Source: Rikenellaceae bacterium (lineage in GTDB: Bacteria; Bacteroidota; Bacteroidia; Bacteroidales; Rikenellaceae). From it: a DNA stretch of 64,000 bases. The stretch is taken from contig JAJBVT010000062.1 of NCBI GenBank assembly GCA_020859685.1, positions 20,291 through 84,290 of the forward strand, written 5' to 3'. The position numbers were made by a program, and so were the translations under genes. Below are positions 35,849-45,641 of this stretch, one piece after another (within the stretch, counting starts at the first letter, position 1; every line of letters begins with the position of its first letter). The notes under the pieces are model-generated. The model was not told the origin of the DNA and made no database searches. It saw nothing but the letters and a program-made list of their open reading frames with translations.

Positions 35849-37543
35849 TTACGCTTCCGAAGTCGTCTTTTCCAGCCGTTTCATAACCGAGAACAGGAAC
35901 GCAGCGGAGAGCAGGCAGCAGGCCACGAGGATTCCCCAAAGAACCCAAAGCTGCATTCCACCCCACAGGTAACCGATAATGGCTACCAGGTAGTTACCTA
36001 TCGCCGTGGCCGCGAGCCATCCGCCTTGTGCCATACCCTTGTATTTGGGAGGTGCGACTTTGGACACGAAAGATATGCCCATCGGCGAGAGGAACAGCTC
36101 GGCTATCGTAAGTACGAAGTAGGTGCTTATAAGCCAGTTGGGGGAAACGAGAGTCGTGCTGACTCCACCCGTGCCCGACAGGGACGCGGGTGTCGGCAGG
36201 CCGATAGAGCCTATCATCAGTACCACGAACCCTAACGCGGCGATAAGCATACCGATGCCGATTTTACGCGGTGCAAGCGGCTCCTTGCCCTTCGAACCGA
36301 GCCAGGTGAAGATTCCCACCGTAACCGGCGTAAGGAGTATGATAAAGTACGGGTTGAACTGCTGGAAAATCTGCGGGGTTATCTTCATCGTTTCCGGCAG
36401 GGCCGCATATGCCCACCAAGCCAGCAAAGCACCGGCCAGAGCTACTATTCCGGCCGTGGTTTTTGATTTGGAAGTCTTACCCGTAATCACGTTGAGGATA
36501 CCGTAGAATACAAGGATAAACGGCAGGAGCGTGAGCAGCGAGAAGCCGAACCTACCGAACCCGGTCACCGTAGAATCCGTATAGTCGCGGGCGAACCAGG
36601 TCATCGTCAGCCCGTTCTGGTGGAACGACATCCAGAAAAATATCACAACAGCGAACACCAGACCGAGGGCCATCAACCTGTCCTTGGTCTGCTGGGGAGT
36701 AAGCTCTATAACGTCCGATGCCTTGCCCGAAGCCGCAGCCTCTTTGGCCTTCTCCTTTTCGGTCTTGTCAGCCGCTTTGTAGAGCCTGCGGAAGCCGAGG
36801 AAAATAAGCATCGAAATAATCAGCGAGATACACGCCACCCCGAAGCCGTAGTTATATGAGGTGCTCAGCGATTCGAGATACTGCTCGCTGAACGCAGCGA
36901 TATCGGTGCCCTGGTATCCCTGTGCATCGGCCAGAGCGGTAAGGGTCTGCATACCCTCATCCGATATCTTGCCGTCCATCAGCTGATGTGTCAGGGCCGG
37001 TATCTCGGCGTTGTACGAGAAACCGTCCTTGGCAAGAAAGTGGTTCGACACCGCTTCGGCGGCCGAGGGCGCGAAAAACGCACCTATATTTATACACATG
37101 TAGAATATACTGAACGCAAGGTCCCTCTTGGCGCTGTACCGCGGGTCGTCGTAGAGGTTACCCACAAGGGCCTGAAGGTTCCCTTTGAAGCAGCCTGTCC
37201 CCATGGCTATGAGGGCCAAAGCGCCGAACATCGCCACCTTGGCGCCCATGTTCGTGCCGCTCGGGATGGCAAGCAGGAAATAACCTATGAACATTACCAC
37301 GATACCTAACGCTATCGTCTTACCGTAGCCCAGCACCTTGTCGGCCAGAAGCCCGCCGAACAGCGGCAGGAAGTAGACCAGCGCGAGGAAACTACCGAAA
37401 ATAGTACTTGTCGCATCGGACGAGAATCCGAATTTCGCCTGCATAAACAGTACGAAAATGGCCAGCATGGTATAGTAGCCGAAGCGCTCCCCCATATTGG
37501 CCAGTGCAAGTACGAAAAGTCCCTTGGGATGATTTTTGAACAT
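35849..37543 (-). CDS. Proton-dependent oligopeptide transporter (POT/PTR family, MFS)
   Basis: The 564-residue membrane protein has about 14 helices and imports di- and tripeptides with protons. Helix 1 carries GERFGYYTM (E19, R20, F21, Y23, Y24). The first glutamate of the ExxERFxYY motif, important for proton coupling in studied members, is replaced by Asn16. The PTR2 signature region is FSIFYMCINIGAFF, preceded by GTGCFKGNLQALVG, where K is kept but the usual following P is G. A charged cytoplasmic loop (KTEKEKAKEAAASGKA) splits the two halves. On the minus strand TATATTTG (37654-37647) may be the -7 box. It has a terminator downstream. Confidence 0.9.
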   Translation of the reverse strand: MFKNHPKGLFVLALANMGERFGYYTMLAIFVLFMQAKFGFSSDATSTIFGSFLALVYFLPLFGGLLADKVLGYGKTIALGIVVMFIGYFLLAIPSGTNMGAKVAMFGALALIAMGTGCFKGNLQALVGNLYDDPRYSAKRDLAFSIFYMCINIGAFFAPSAAEAVSNHFLAKDGFSYNAEIPALTHQLMDGKISDEGMQTLTALADAQGYQGTDIAAFSEQYLESLSTSYNYGFGVACISLIISMLIFLGFRRLYKAADKTEKEKAKEAAASGKASDVIELTPQQTKDRLMALGLVFAVVIFFWMSFHQNGLTMTWFARDYTDSTVTGFGRFGFSLLTLLPFILVFYGILNVITGKTSKSKTTAGIVALAGALLAWWAYAALPETMKITPQIFQQFNPYFIILLTPVTVGIFTWLGSKGKEPLAPRKIGIGMLIAALGFVVLMIGSIGLPTPASLSGTGGVSTTLVSPNWLISTYFVLTIAELFLSPMGISFVSKVAPPKYKGMAQGGWLAATAIGNYLVAIIGYLWGGMQLWVLWGILVACCLLSAAFLFSVMKRLEKTTSEA

Positions 37544-37738
37544 ATTTAAACCTTTTGGGTTAATATTTTTCCGGATGAAAGAAAAGGCGCTCCCGGACCG
37601 ACTCGGTGCGGTGTTACCCCCAGCTTATATCCGGTTTTAACGGAGACAAATATAGGATAATTTTCCATATCTTTTGGCGGCGGCCTATTTTTCTTTATCT
37701 TTATTTGTCAGAAATTTCGCATTAAAAATATTGCATAT

Positions 37739-39778
37739 ATGGAAGTTGCCGGAAAGAGGCTGCCTGTGCTGGACCAGGACCAATGGCTGCTCGAAAGCGC
37801 CGACGAAATCACGGCGCGTTACCAGCGTTACCGGGCTAAACTCGGGCAAATAGAACGCACCAGCGGTTCGATTACCGACTATGCCAACGGTTACCGCTGG
37901 TTCGGTTTCCAAAGGGACGACCTGCTGGACGGCTGGTGGTTCCGCGAGTGGCTGCCGGGTGCCAAGGAGGTCTGGCTGTTCGGCGACCTTACGGGGTGGG
38001 ACCGCAAACGCATCCCGCTCGACCGGGGTGAGGGCGGTGTCTGGAGCGCCTTCCTCCCGGATGCCGTATATGCGAAAAAACTGGTACACGGTTCGCTTGT
38101 TAAGATACTCGTCCACGGGGATAACGGCTGGCACGAACGCATCCCGGCGTATATCCGCCGGGCGGTGCAGGACCCGGATACCAAGAATTTCTCCGGCCAG
38201 TTCTGGAACCCGCCCAAACCGTTCGACTGGTCGGGCGACGATTACGACGCCTCGAAACTCGGAAATCCCATAATCTACGAGGCCCACGTCGGTATGGCGA
38301 CAGAGGACCAGCGGGTAGGGACCTACAAGGAGTTCGCACGGGATATCCTGCCGCGTATTAAGAAGCAGGGTTACAATGCCGTGCAGCTTATGGCGGTGGC
38401 CGAACACCCTTATTACGGAAGTTTCGGGTACCACGTCTCGAATTTTTTCGCCCCTTCGTCACGGTTCGGTACGCCGGAGGACCTCAAGGCCCTGATAAAG
38501 AAAGCACACAAGATGGGGCTGGCCGTGATTATGGACCTCGTGCACGCCCATTTCATAAAGAACCTGAACGAAGGCCTGAACGAACTTGACGGCACCGACC
38601 ACCAGTATTCCCGCCCCGGCGAGGAGGGCTATCAGCCCTACTGGGACTCCAAACTCTTCGACTACGGGAAGGACGAGGTGCAGCACTTTCTACTCTCGAA
38701 CGCAAAATACTGGCTGGACGAGTTCCATTTCGACGGCTACCGGTACGACGGGGTTACCTCCATGATTTACAAGCACCACGGCTACACGGAGTTCGACGCT
38801 CGGCACAAATTTTTCGACGATACGGTCAACCGCGACGCGCTGTTGTACCTTGCACTGTCGAACACCTTGGTGCACGAGTTCCGACCGTCGGCCATTACCA
38901 TCGCCGAGGATGTAAGCGGGATGCCCACCATGTGCTCCCCGGTCGGGGACGGGGGTATCGGGTTCGACTACCGCCTCGGGATGGCGGTACCCGATTTCTG
39001 GATAAAGATGCTCAAGGAGGTGCCGGACGAGAAGTGGAATATCTGGGACATCTGGAATATAATGACCGACCGTCTTCCTTACGTCAAGACCATCACATAC
39101 GCCGAGTCGCACGACCAGGCCATGGTGGGCGACAAGACAATCGCTTTCCGGCTGATGGACAAGGAGATGTATACCGGGATGGACCGCGCCACCCGCAGTC
39201 TCGTGGTAGACCGGGGCGTCGCTCTTCATAAGATGATACGGTTGGCCACCATTTCGATGGGCGGACAAGGGTATCTCAATTTTATGGGTAACGAGTTCGG
39301 CCACCCGGAGTGGATAGACTTCCCTCGTGAGGGCAACGGCTGGAGTTATATGCATGCCCGTCGCCAGTGGAGCCTAGCGGCAAATCCGTTTCTTCGCTAT
39401 GCACAGTTGGGCGATTTCGACCGTGACATGATTAGGATGGTGCGTAAGTTCGGTATCTTAGCCGACAATTACCCATACAACCTTATGATGGACGAGGGGA
39501 ACCAGACGATGGTCTATTCCCACGGCGATCTGGTATTCGTTCTTAACTGGAGTCCTACGCGGAGCATACCGGATTATTCCGTACCGGTGCCATCGCCCGG
39601 ACGGTACAGGGTACTGCTCTCGAGCGATTCTCCGGATTATGGCGGGCTGGACCGGATTGTGGAGGGGGTACCGCATTTCAGTTTCCCGGTGGCTCAAAAG
39701 GATGGGGATTTGAGACATTATATATATATTTACAACGTCAACCGTACGGCCGTGGTCTATAAAAAACTCAGCAAATAG
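37739..39778 (+). CDS. glgB: 1,4-alpha-glucan branching enzyme, GH13
   Basis: The enzyme cuts alpha-1,4 glucan and rejoins it by alpha-1,6 links to make glycogen branches. The 679-residue protein has an N-terminal CBM48-like domain (about 50-170), the catalytic (beta/alpha)8 barrel and a C-terminal beta domain. The GH13 blocks are visible: DLVHAHFIKN, DGYRYDGV with the nucleophile Asp, TIAEDVSGMP with the general acid Glu, and AESHDQ. The pattern resembles the eukaryotic-type (GH13_8) enzymes common in Bacteroidetes. No other glycogen genes are adjacent. A small membrane gene follows 184 bp downstream. Confidence 0.94.
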   Translation: MEVAGKRLPVLDQDQWLLESADEITARYQRYRAKLGQIERTSGSITDYANGYRWFGFQRDDLLDGWWFREWLPGAKEVWLFGDLTGWDRKRIPLDRGEGGVWSAFLPDAVYAKKLVHGSLVKILVHGDNGWHERIPAYIRRAVQDPDTKNFSGQFWNPPKPFDWSGDDYDASKLGNPIIYEAHVGMATEDQRVGTYKEFARDILPRIKKQGYNAVQLMAVAEHPYYGSFGYHVSNFFAPSSRFGTPEDLKALIKKAHKMGLAVIMDLVHAHFIKNLNEGLNELDGTDHQYSRPGEEGYQPYWDSKLFDYGKDEVQHFLLSNAKYWLDEFHFDGYRYDGVTSMIYKHHGYTEFDARHKFFDDTVNRDALLYLALSNTLVHEFRPSAITIAEDVSGMPTMCSPVGDGGIGFDYRLGMAVPDFWIKMLKEVPDEKWNIWDIWNIMTDRLPYVKTITYAESHDQAMVGDKTIAFRLMDKEMYTGMDRATRSLVVDRGVALHKMIRLATISMGGQGYLNFMGNEFGHPEWIDFPREGNGWSYMHARRQWSLAANPFLRYAQLGDFDRDMIRMVRKFGILADNYPYNLMMDEGNQTMVYSHGDLVFVLNWSPTRSIPDYSVPVPSPGRYRVLLSSDSPDYGGLDRIVEGVPHFSFPVAQKDGDLRHYIYIYNVNRTAVVYKKLSK

Positions 39779-39962
39779 TTTTCCCGACTGCACGCGGGGA
39801 GTTGTTGGGCGGGCTGGCCCGGTTCGTATCAGGAGCGGTATGGCCCGGGAAAGTTATGGGCCGGATAACCCGGCCGACGGTTGAAGACAGTGCGGTCCGC
39901 CTGCGGTGTTTTGCAGGAAGGACCAGACGGCAAACCTTACAGAACTTATTGGAGAATTTCTT

Positions 39963-40463
39963 ATGTGGAGTAAAGGAGCGGTCCTTGCTACCGTTATCGG
40001 TGCGTTCCTTATAATTATAGGGTTTATGGTGATGGGCCTTCAGATGGGCCAGCCCGACCTTCCCGGGTGGGAGAAGTATGCCATACTCACGACCATCGTA
40101 CTGCTTTTGGCGCTCGTGGCCTTCATCGTATTCACCTACCCGATGAACATATCAATGTGGGAGGACTCGTTCATTATACGCAGGCTGGGAGGCAACAAGG
40201 TTATCCGCCACGGGGATATTAAATCGGTCCACCGTATCCGTAAAAACGAACTCGGCCTATCCGATAGGTTTCTCGGCAGTAGCGGCATGATCGGTTACTG
40301 GGGGATGCTCTCGACGCCCGACCACGGCCGTTTTAGGATATACAGCCGCCACCTGCGCAATATGCTGTTCCTCGAAATGCGCAACGGCCGTAAATACGTC
40401 ATATCCTACACCCCGAAATGCGAGAAAGAGAGGGACGCTCTCCGGGAGCTGATGGATATGTAA
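39963..40463 (+). CDS. Membrane protein with PH-like C-terminal domain
   Basis: The 166-residue protein has two membrane helices (about 6-28 and 40-62, FLIIIGFMVMGLQM and ILTTIVLLLALVAFIVFTY). A soluble part follows with beta strands and basic turns: MNISMWEDSFIIRRLGGNKVIRHGDIKSVHRI, GRFRIYSRHLRNMLFLEMRNGRKYVISY. This pattern looks like the bacterial PH domain (bPH) family. The ATG at 39963 has GGAGAA 7 nt ahead and fits; the upstream GTG gives a non-natural leader. It is on the strand of glgB but 184 bp after it. Function unknown. Confidence 0.7.
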   Translation: MWSKGAVLATVIGAFLIIIGFMVMGLQMGQPDLPGWEKYAILTTIVLLLALVAFIVFTYPMNISMWEDSFIIRRLGGNKVIRHGDIKSVHRIRKNELGLSDRFLGSSGMIGYWGMLSTPDHGRFRIYSRHLRNMLFLEMRNGRKYVISYTPKCEKERDALRELMDM

Positions 40464-40622
40464 GGTATCATACTAAACAGTAGTGAGAGGATTTTCTTAC
40501 TGTATGGTATGCCCGGCATGATGTTACAATAATTGTCTTCCTGAAGAGCCGTATGGGGCGAAAGATCTACCGCGGGGTGGTGTAAATATATATTTTTCAG
40601 TTCCTATCTGAATGGGGACCGG

Positions 40623-41441
40623 TCAATACTGCTCTTTTTCGTTCGGGAAATCGCCCGATTTCACATCGGTTATGTAGTTGGTGAATGCGTCGGTCATTAT
40701 GCCGTGCAGGTCAGCGTAGCGGCGCAGGAACCGGGGCGAGAATTCATTTGTAATACCCAGCATATCGTTCACCACGAGCACCTGCCCGTCCGTGCCGTTG
40801 CCCGCTCCGATACCGATGGTCGGGATGCGGACGCTCTCCGACACCCTCCGCCCGAGGGCCGCAGGTATCTTTTCGAGTACCATCCCGAAACAACCGGCCT
40901 TCTCCAGCAACAATGCGTCCCGCAGCAACTTCTCCGCCTCCTCCTCTTCGCGCGCGCGGACGGCATAGGTCCCGAATTTATGGATTGATTGAGGTGTAAG
41001 GCCCAGATGCCCCATAACGGGGATACCGGCCGACAGAATGCGGTTGACCGATTCGAGTATCTCCTCGCCGCCTTCGAGTTTCACCGCGTCTGCCTCGGTC
41101 TCCTTCATTATCCGGATAGCCGATGCCAGCGCTTCTTTGGAGTTACCCTGATAGGTACCGAACGGCAGGTCTACGATAACCAACGCCCTCTTGACCGCGC
41201 GGGTCACCGATTTGGCGTGGTATATCATATTGTCGAGGGTGATGGGAACGGTGGTTTCGTAGCCGGCCATGACGTTGGCCGCCGAATCGCCTACAAGTAT
41301 TACGTCCACTCCCGCCGCGTCGAGGATACGGGCAGTGGAGTAGTCGTAAGCGGTAAGCATGGCGATTTTCTCGCCGTGCTGTTTCATTTCATAAAGGCGG
41401 TAAGTCGTAACGGGCCTTAACGAGGCGGTTTGTGTCGACAT
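40623..41441 (-). CDS. panB: 3-methyl-2-oxobutanoate hydroxymethyltransferase
   Basis: The enzyme makes ketopantoate from alpha-ketoisovalerate using methylene-tetrahydrofolate, the first committed step of pantothenate synthesis. The 272-residue protein carries [26 protein letters not shown] for Mg and substrate binding, [17 protein letters not shown] and [17 protein letters not shown]. The catalytic Glu is in MVLEKIP. Ketopantoate hydroxymethyltransferases normally form decamers. The start ATG 41441 is chosen over an upstream extension that lacks the family's N-terminus. It stands alone. Confidence 0.95.
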   Translation of the reverse strand: MSTQTASLRPVTTYRLYEMKQHGEKIAMLTAYDYSTARILDAAGVDVILVGDSAANVMAGYETTVPITLDNMIYHAKSVTRAVKRALVIVDLPFGTYQGNSKEALASAIRIMKETEADAVKLEGGEEILESVNRILSAGIPVMGHLGLTPQSIHKFGTYAVRAREEEEAEKLLRDALLLEKAGCFGMVLEKIPAALGRRVSESVRIPTIGIGAGNGTDGQVLVVNDMLGITNEFSPRFLRRYADLHGIMTDAFTNYITDVKSGDFPNEKEQY

Positions 41442-41588
41442 GCGGTTTCCCAATTTCAGGTTTACGGGGCTAAGGTAGGCAGTTTTTAAAAATATACAAG
41501 CGCCCACCCGGAACCTACTAACTCCTGAATGCCGGTATTATTAAGTGGTGTAACCGGGAAGGTGCGCGTATAACGATGTAATATTATC

Positions 41589-42137
41589 TTAAAGCAATCC
41601 CCGGCTCCGGAAAGCAGAGTAAAAGTTCCAGAGAACCACTCCCGCTGCCACCGACACGTTGAGCGAGTGCTTGGTTCCGGATTGAGGAATTTCAATCGCC
41701 GTATCGCACATTTCCATGCACCGGTCCGACACCCCGAAGACCTCGTTACCCAACACAAGTGCGTACCGCTCGCCGTCGCGGCAGTTGAAATCACCCAGCG
41801 GCACCGATCCTTCCGCCTGCTCCACGGCTATTATTCTATAACCCACTCCGCGAAGGGCTTCGATTGCCTTCACTGGGTCTTTATAGTACGACCATTCCAC
41901 TGTGGTTTCCGCCCCGAGGGCCGTTTTATGTATCTCCCTGTCAGGCGGGGTAGCGGTAATACCGCAGAGGCATAACCTCTCTACCGCGAAGGCGTCGCAG
42001 GTCCGGAACACCGAACCCACATTATACAGGCTGCGGATATTGTCGAGAACCACTACCACGGGCATTTTCGGTGCGATGTGGTACTCCTCGGGGGTGTGAC
42101 GTCCAAGTTCGTCTGTGGTATATTTCCTAATCGGCAT
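41589..42137 (-). CDS. SPOUT RNA methyltransferase (SpoU/TrmH family)
   Basis: The 182-residue protein has the knotted SPOUT fold. The N-terminal part carries the conserved DNIRSLYNVGSVFRTCDAF block. The SAM-binding region contains LVLGNEVFGVSDRC, and IPQSGTKHSLNVSVAAGVVLW forms the trefoil knot. Related enzymes add 2'-O-methyl to ribose in tRNA or rRNA. No N-terminal RNA-binding domain is present, so the protein is the short TrmL-like or TrmH form. The target nucleotide is unknown. It is transcribed alone. Confidence 0.9.
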   Translation of the reverse strand: MPIRKYTTDELGRHTPEEYHIAPKMPVVVVLDNIRSLYNVGSVFRTCDAFAVERLCLCGITATPPDREIHKTALGAETTVEWSYYKDPVKAIEALRGVGYRIIAVEQAEGSVPLGDFNCRDGERYALVLGNEVFGVSDRCMEMCDTAIEIPQSGTKHSLNVSVAAGVVLWNFYSAFRSRGLL

Positions 42138-42485
42138 AAATTCTCTTTAATATGGTAGCCCGTATTAATGGTCGTACTGCCATAGTAAACGGAATCGGCT
42201 CTGTTTTGCGTAGTTATTGCAGGTCGGGCTGTCCGGGGCCAAAATTAGCATTTTTCAATTATAATGATAACTTTGTAATGATTTGCGGTAACTGTTTGCA
42301 TCTTTGCGGCAAGGCATTGAAGACGGGGAACTGTTCCCGGTGGCCGTTCCAGGTTACTTTGGTAGCGGAGCGGTAAAAAGATGAATACATTGCGGTAATA
42401 TTTCGGGTACCCCGCTTTTCTGGGGGTGTGGGGGTGGTGGATTTCACTGTAAAAACTAACATATAACCTTAAAACTTTTTCGGAT
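42138..42485. other. Long leader region of hppA, gene-free
   Basis: This 348-bp divergent region between the methyltransferase and hppA contains a possible -7 box TAACTTTG at 42268-42275. A small GGGAACTGTTCCC palindrome lies near 42329-42341. I see no convincing reading frame. The long leader could hold regulatory RNA structure, but I cannot identify one. Confidence 0.5.
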
Positions 42486-44705
42486 ATGGGTAATACGCCT
42501 GTAATTTTCTGGTTGGTGCCGTTCTCTTCTGTGGTGGCACTGGTTTTCGCATGGTTTTTTTATAAACGGATGAAGGCCGAGAGCGAGGGGACGGAACGGA
42601 TGCAGGAGATAGCATCGCACGTACGAAAGGGTGCGATGGCATATCTCAGGCAGCAGTATAAAGTCGTGGCGGTGGTCTTCGCCGTACTCGCGCTTTTCTT
42701 CGCCTTTCTGGCCTACGGGCTCGGGGTGCAGAACCCGTGGGTCCCGTTCGCTTTTATTACGGGCGGTTTCTTCTCGGGGCTTGCCGGCTTCTTCGGTATG
42801 AAGACCGCCACGTACGCATCGGCGCGTACGGCCCATGCCGCCTCGCAGTCGCTCGACAGGGGTCTGAAAGTTGCCTTTAGGAGCGGCGCCGTGATGGGGC
42901 TTGTAGTGGTCGGCCTCGGGCTGCTCGATATTTCGATATGGTATATTATTCTCGAGAACTTTGTGGACGTTACCGGCACACAGAAACTGGTGGTGATGAC
43001 CACCACGATGCTCACGTTCGGGATGGGGGCATCTACGCAGGCCCTGTTCGCCAGAGTGGGGGGCGGTATCTATACCAAGGCCGCCGACGTGGGAGCAGAC
43101 CTCGTTGGTAAAGTCGAGGCCGGAATCCCAGAGGACGACCCGCGTAACCCGGCCACCATCGCCGATAACGTGGGAGATAATGTGGGCGACGTGGCCGGTA
43201 TGGGCGCCGACCTATATGAAAGCTACTGCGGCTCGATACTTGCCACGGCGGCCCTCGGAGCCGCGGCTTTCGCTTTTGCCGGGCAGGAGGAGATGCAGTT
43301 GAAAGCGGTTTTCGCCCCGATGCTCATTGCCTCGGTGGGAATACTTTTGTCTATCATAGGTATATTTCTCGTGCGGACAAAGGAGGGCGCCACTATGAAA
43401 CAACTGCTCGGCTCGTTGGGCCGCGGGGTAAATGTAAGCGCGGCACTTATCGCCGTCGCGACCTTCGTTATCCTCTACCTGCTCGGGCTGCAGAACTGGC
43501 TGGGTATTTCGTTCTCGGTAATTATAGGCCTTGTTGCCGGTATCATAATCGGGCAGGCCACCGAATACTACACTTCGCATTCGTATAAACCCACCCGAAA
43601 AGTGTCGGAAAGCTCGTCTACCGGACCGGCGACGGTAATTATTTCGGGAATCGGTCTCGGAATGGTATCCACGGCCATCCCGGTACTAACCATCGGGCTG
43701 GCGATAATTCTCTCGTTCCTTTGCGCAATTAATTTCGACGTGGCCAATATGCTCACGGCTTCCAACCTTAGTCTGGGTCTGTACGGTATCGGTATCGCCG
43801 CGGTGGGTATGCTTTCGACACTCGGCATTACCCTCGCCACGGACGCTTACGGCCCGATAGCCGACAACGCGGGCGGTAACGCCGAGATGAGCGGACTCGG
43901 CCCCGAGGTGCGCAAGCGCACCGACGCGCTCGATGCGCTCGGCAATACCACGGCTGCCACCGGTAAGGGATTCGCAATCGGGTCCGCCGCGCTTACCGCG
44001 CTGGCCCTGCTCGCTTCTTATATCGAAGAGATAAAAATAGGACTCGGCCATATCGGGCAGAAGTTTCTGATTTTGTCGGACGGTACGGAAAAACTGGTTT
44101 CGGAGGCCGGGATACTCGATTTTATGGACTATTATCAGATAACGCTGATGAACCCGAAGGTGCTGGTCGGTATATTCTTCGGCTCGATGATGGCCTTCCT
44201 GTTCTGCGGTCTTACGATGAACGCAGTGGGCCGTGCGGCTCAGAGCATGGTGAACGAGGTGAGGCGGCAGTTCCGTGAAATAAAAGGCATTATGACGGGC
44301 GATGCAACGCCGGACTATGCCCGCTGCGTGGAGATTTCCACAAAGGGTGCGCAGCGTGAGATGCTGTTCCCGTCGATACTGGCAATCCTTGCGCCCGTGG
44401 TAACGGGCCTGATATTTGGCGTGGCCGGGGTGATGGGCCTGCTGGTGGGTGGCCTGGGTGCCGGGTTTGTACTGGCGATATTTATGGCCAACTCGGGCGG
44501 CGCGTGGGATAACGCGAAAAAATATATCGAGGAGGGTAACTTCGGGGGCAAGGGTTCTGACAACCATAAGGCCACCGTTGTGGGCGACACGGTGGGAGAC
44601 CCGTTCAAGGATACCTCCGGCCCTTCGCTGAATATCCTCATCAAGCTGATGAGTATGGTATCGATAGTGATGGCGGGGTTGACCGTGGCCTACAGCCTGT
44701 TTTAG
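42486..44705 (+). CDS. hppA: Membrane-bound pyrophosphatase (ion-translocating)
   Basis: The enzyme hydrolyses pyrophosphate and pumps Na+ and/or H+ out of the cell. The 739-residue protein has about 16 helices and the substrate-site motifs [47 protein letters not shown] and [18 protein letters not shown], plus [15 protein letters not shown] near the end. In [10 protein letters not shown] the residue after TT is Ala, which marks the K+-dependent type. Whether the pumped ion is Na+ or H+ cannot be decided by eye. It uses a byproduct of biosynthesis for energy, which suits an anaerobe. The terminator at 44770-44798 follows. Confidence 0.95.
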   Translation: MGNTPVIFWLVPFSSVVALVFAWFFYKRMKAESEGTERMQEIASHVRKGAMAYLRQQYKVVAVVFAVLALFFAFLAYGLGVQNPWVPFAFITGGFFSGLAGFFGMKTATYASARTAHAASQSLDRGLKVAFRSGAVMGLVVVGLGLLDISIWYIILENFVDVTGTQKLVVMTTTMLTFGMGASTQALFARVGGGIYTKAADVGADLVGKVEAGIPEDDPRNPATIADNVGDNVGDVAGMGADLYESYCGSILATAALGAAAFAFAGQEEMQLKAVFAPMLIASVGILLSIIGIFLVRTKEGATMKQLLGSLGRGVNVSAALIAVATFVILYLLGLQNWLGISFSVIIGLVAGIIIGQATEYYTSHSYKPTRKVSESSSTGPATVIISGIGLGMVSTAIPVLTIGLAIILSFLCAINFDVANMLTASNLSLGLYGIGIAAVGMLSTLGITLATDAYGPIADNAGGNAEMSGLGPEVRKRTDALDALGNTTAATGKGFAIGSAALTALALLASYIEEIKIGLGHIGQKFLILSDGTEKLVSEAGILDFMDYYQITLMNPKVLVGIFFGSMMAFLFCGLTMNAVGRAAQSMVNEVRRQFREIKGIMTGDATPDYARCVEISTKGAQREMLFPSILAILAPVVTGLIFGVAGVMGLLVGGLGAGFVLAIFMANSGGAWDNAKKYIEEGNFGGKGSDNHKATVVGDTVGDPFKDTSGPSLNILIKLMSMVSIVMAGLTVAYSLF

Positions 44706-44769
44706 ACGTAAACTTTACCGTCCGTCCGGCACTCTCGTCCGGGCCAAGATAGGGGAGGGCTTCTTAAAG

Positions 44770-44798
44770 GAATGCCGACCGCTTTGCGGTCGGCATTC
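44770..44798. terminator. Strong bidirectional terminator
   Basis: A perfect 13-bp stem, GAATGCCGACCGC (44770-44782) with 44786-44798, has a TTT loop. TTTTGCTTT follows on the plus strand (after hppA), and CCTTTAAG lies beyond the stem on the minus strand (after the exported protein gene). Confidence 0.9.
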
Positions 44799-44824
44799 TT
44801 TTGCTTTCCTGCCGTTAGGCTTTA

Positions 44825-45397
44825 CTACCTGCCTCGGCTGCTGTTACGGCTGCTGTTATTATTACCGGTACTGTTGCCGCGACTGCTGTTTCCGGAGTTC
44901 CTTCCCGAGCTGCTGCTTCTGCTTTCGCTGCTGCGGACCGACCTGTCGTTACGGCCGGACGAGCCGCGGCCGCTGACTGCGGGTTGGCTGCGCGAGTTGT
45001 TATACCGTTCATCGCAGCTATCGCGGATAGGTACCTGCGACCGGTTGGATTTATAGGAGGCATACTGGCGCACGTGGGCGGAATTGTTCGTCCACGGCCG
45101 GTCCTGATTTATCACCACTTTATATGTCACATACAGGTCATGGTGGCGGTAGCGGCGCGGAAGGTTGCGGTAGGACCTCCAGATGCGGCCCGTGTGAACG
45201 TAAAAAAGACCCGATTCCACATCGTAATAGATATTCAACTCCGGGAAATAGTAAAAACGGACGAAGTCGTAACCCGAGGGACCCCACGAGGGCTGTCGGT
45301 TAATATTTATACTGATGCTTACCTGTGCCGCCGCCGGGGTTGGCCCTGCTAAGGCCGCTGCCAAAAGGAGGGCTGTAATAAGAGCTATTCTTTTCAC
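44825..45397 (-). CDS. Exported protein with Ser/Arg/Asn-rich tail
   Basis: The 190-residue protein has a cleavable signal peptide (LITALLLAAALAGPTPAAAQ). Residues about 25-110 form a compact part with many aromatic residues (YDFVRFYYFPELNIYYDVESGLFYVHTG, RHHDLYVTYKVVINQ), similar to small exported proteins common in Bacteroidetes. The last 70 residues are low-complexity, rich in Ser, Arg, Asn and Gly (SSGRNSGNSSRGNSTG) and probably disordered. I do not recognise a function. It ends at the shared terminator after hppA. Confidence 0.7.
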   Translation of the reverse strand: MKRIALITALLLAAALAGPTPAAAQVSISININRQPSWGPSGYDFVRFYYFPELNIYYDVESGLFYVHTGRIWRSYRNLPRRYRHHDLYVTYKVVINQDRPWTNNSAHVRQYASYKSNRSQVPIRDSCDERYNNSRSQPAVSGRGSSGRNDRSVRSSESRSSSSGRNSGNSSRGNSTGNNNSSRNSSRGR

Positions 45398-45641
45398 GTA
45401 TTTATATTTTTAAAGTGGTTCCGGCGGCTAATTTAGTAAAATATTATCGGTTCCGAACGGGTCCGAATACCCTACCGTAACGCGGCACGGTACTTTTTTG
45501 ACCGGACCGGGATAAGAACGGGACCTTAGGGGCCGTTATATTAGTAGCGTAGATTCCAAACGTGTTTACATTAAAGCCGTTTTGACTAATCCGGTAAGAA
45601 GTAAATTATTAATTTTGCCCTTATTACGTAAATATACAGAT

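Noticed and set aside
35849..37543. POT gene as a drug exporter
   Set aside because: The GERFGYY and FYMCINIGAFF segments and the length are those of peptide importers.
42456..42836. Minus-strand frame overlapping the start of hppA
   Set aside because: It overlaps the N-terminus of a full-length, well-conserved gene and its composition (Arg/His rich) is typical of shadows.
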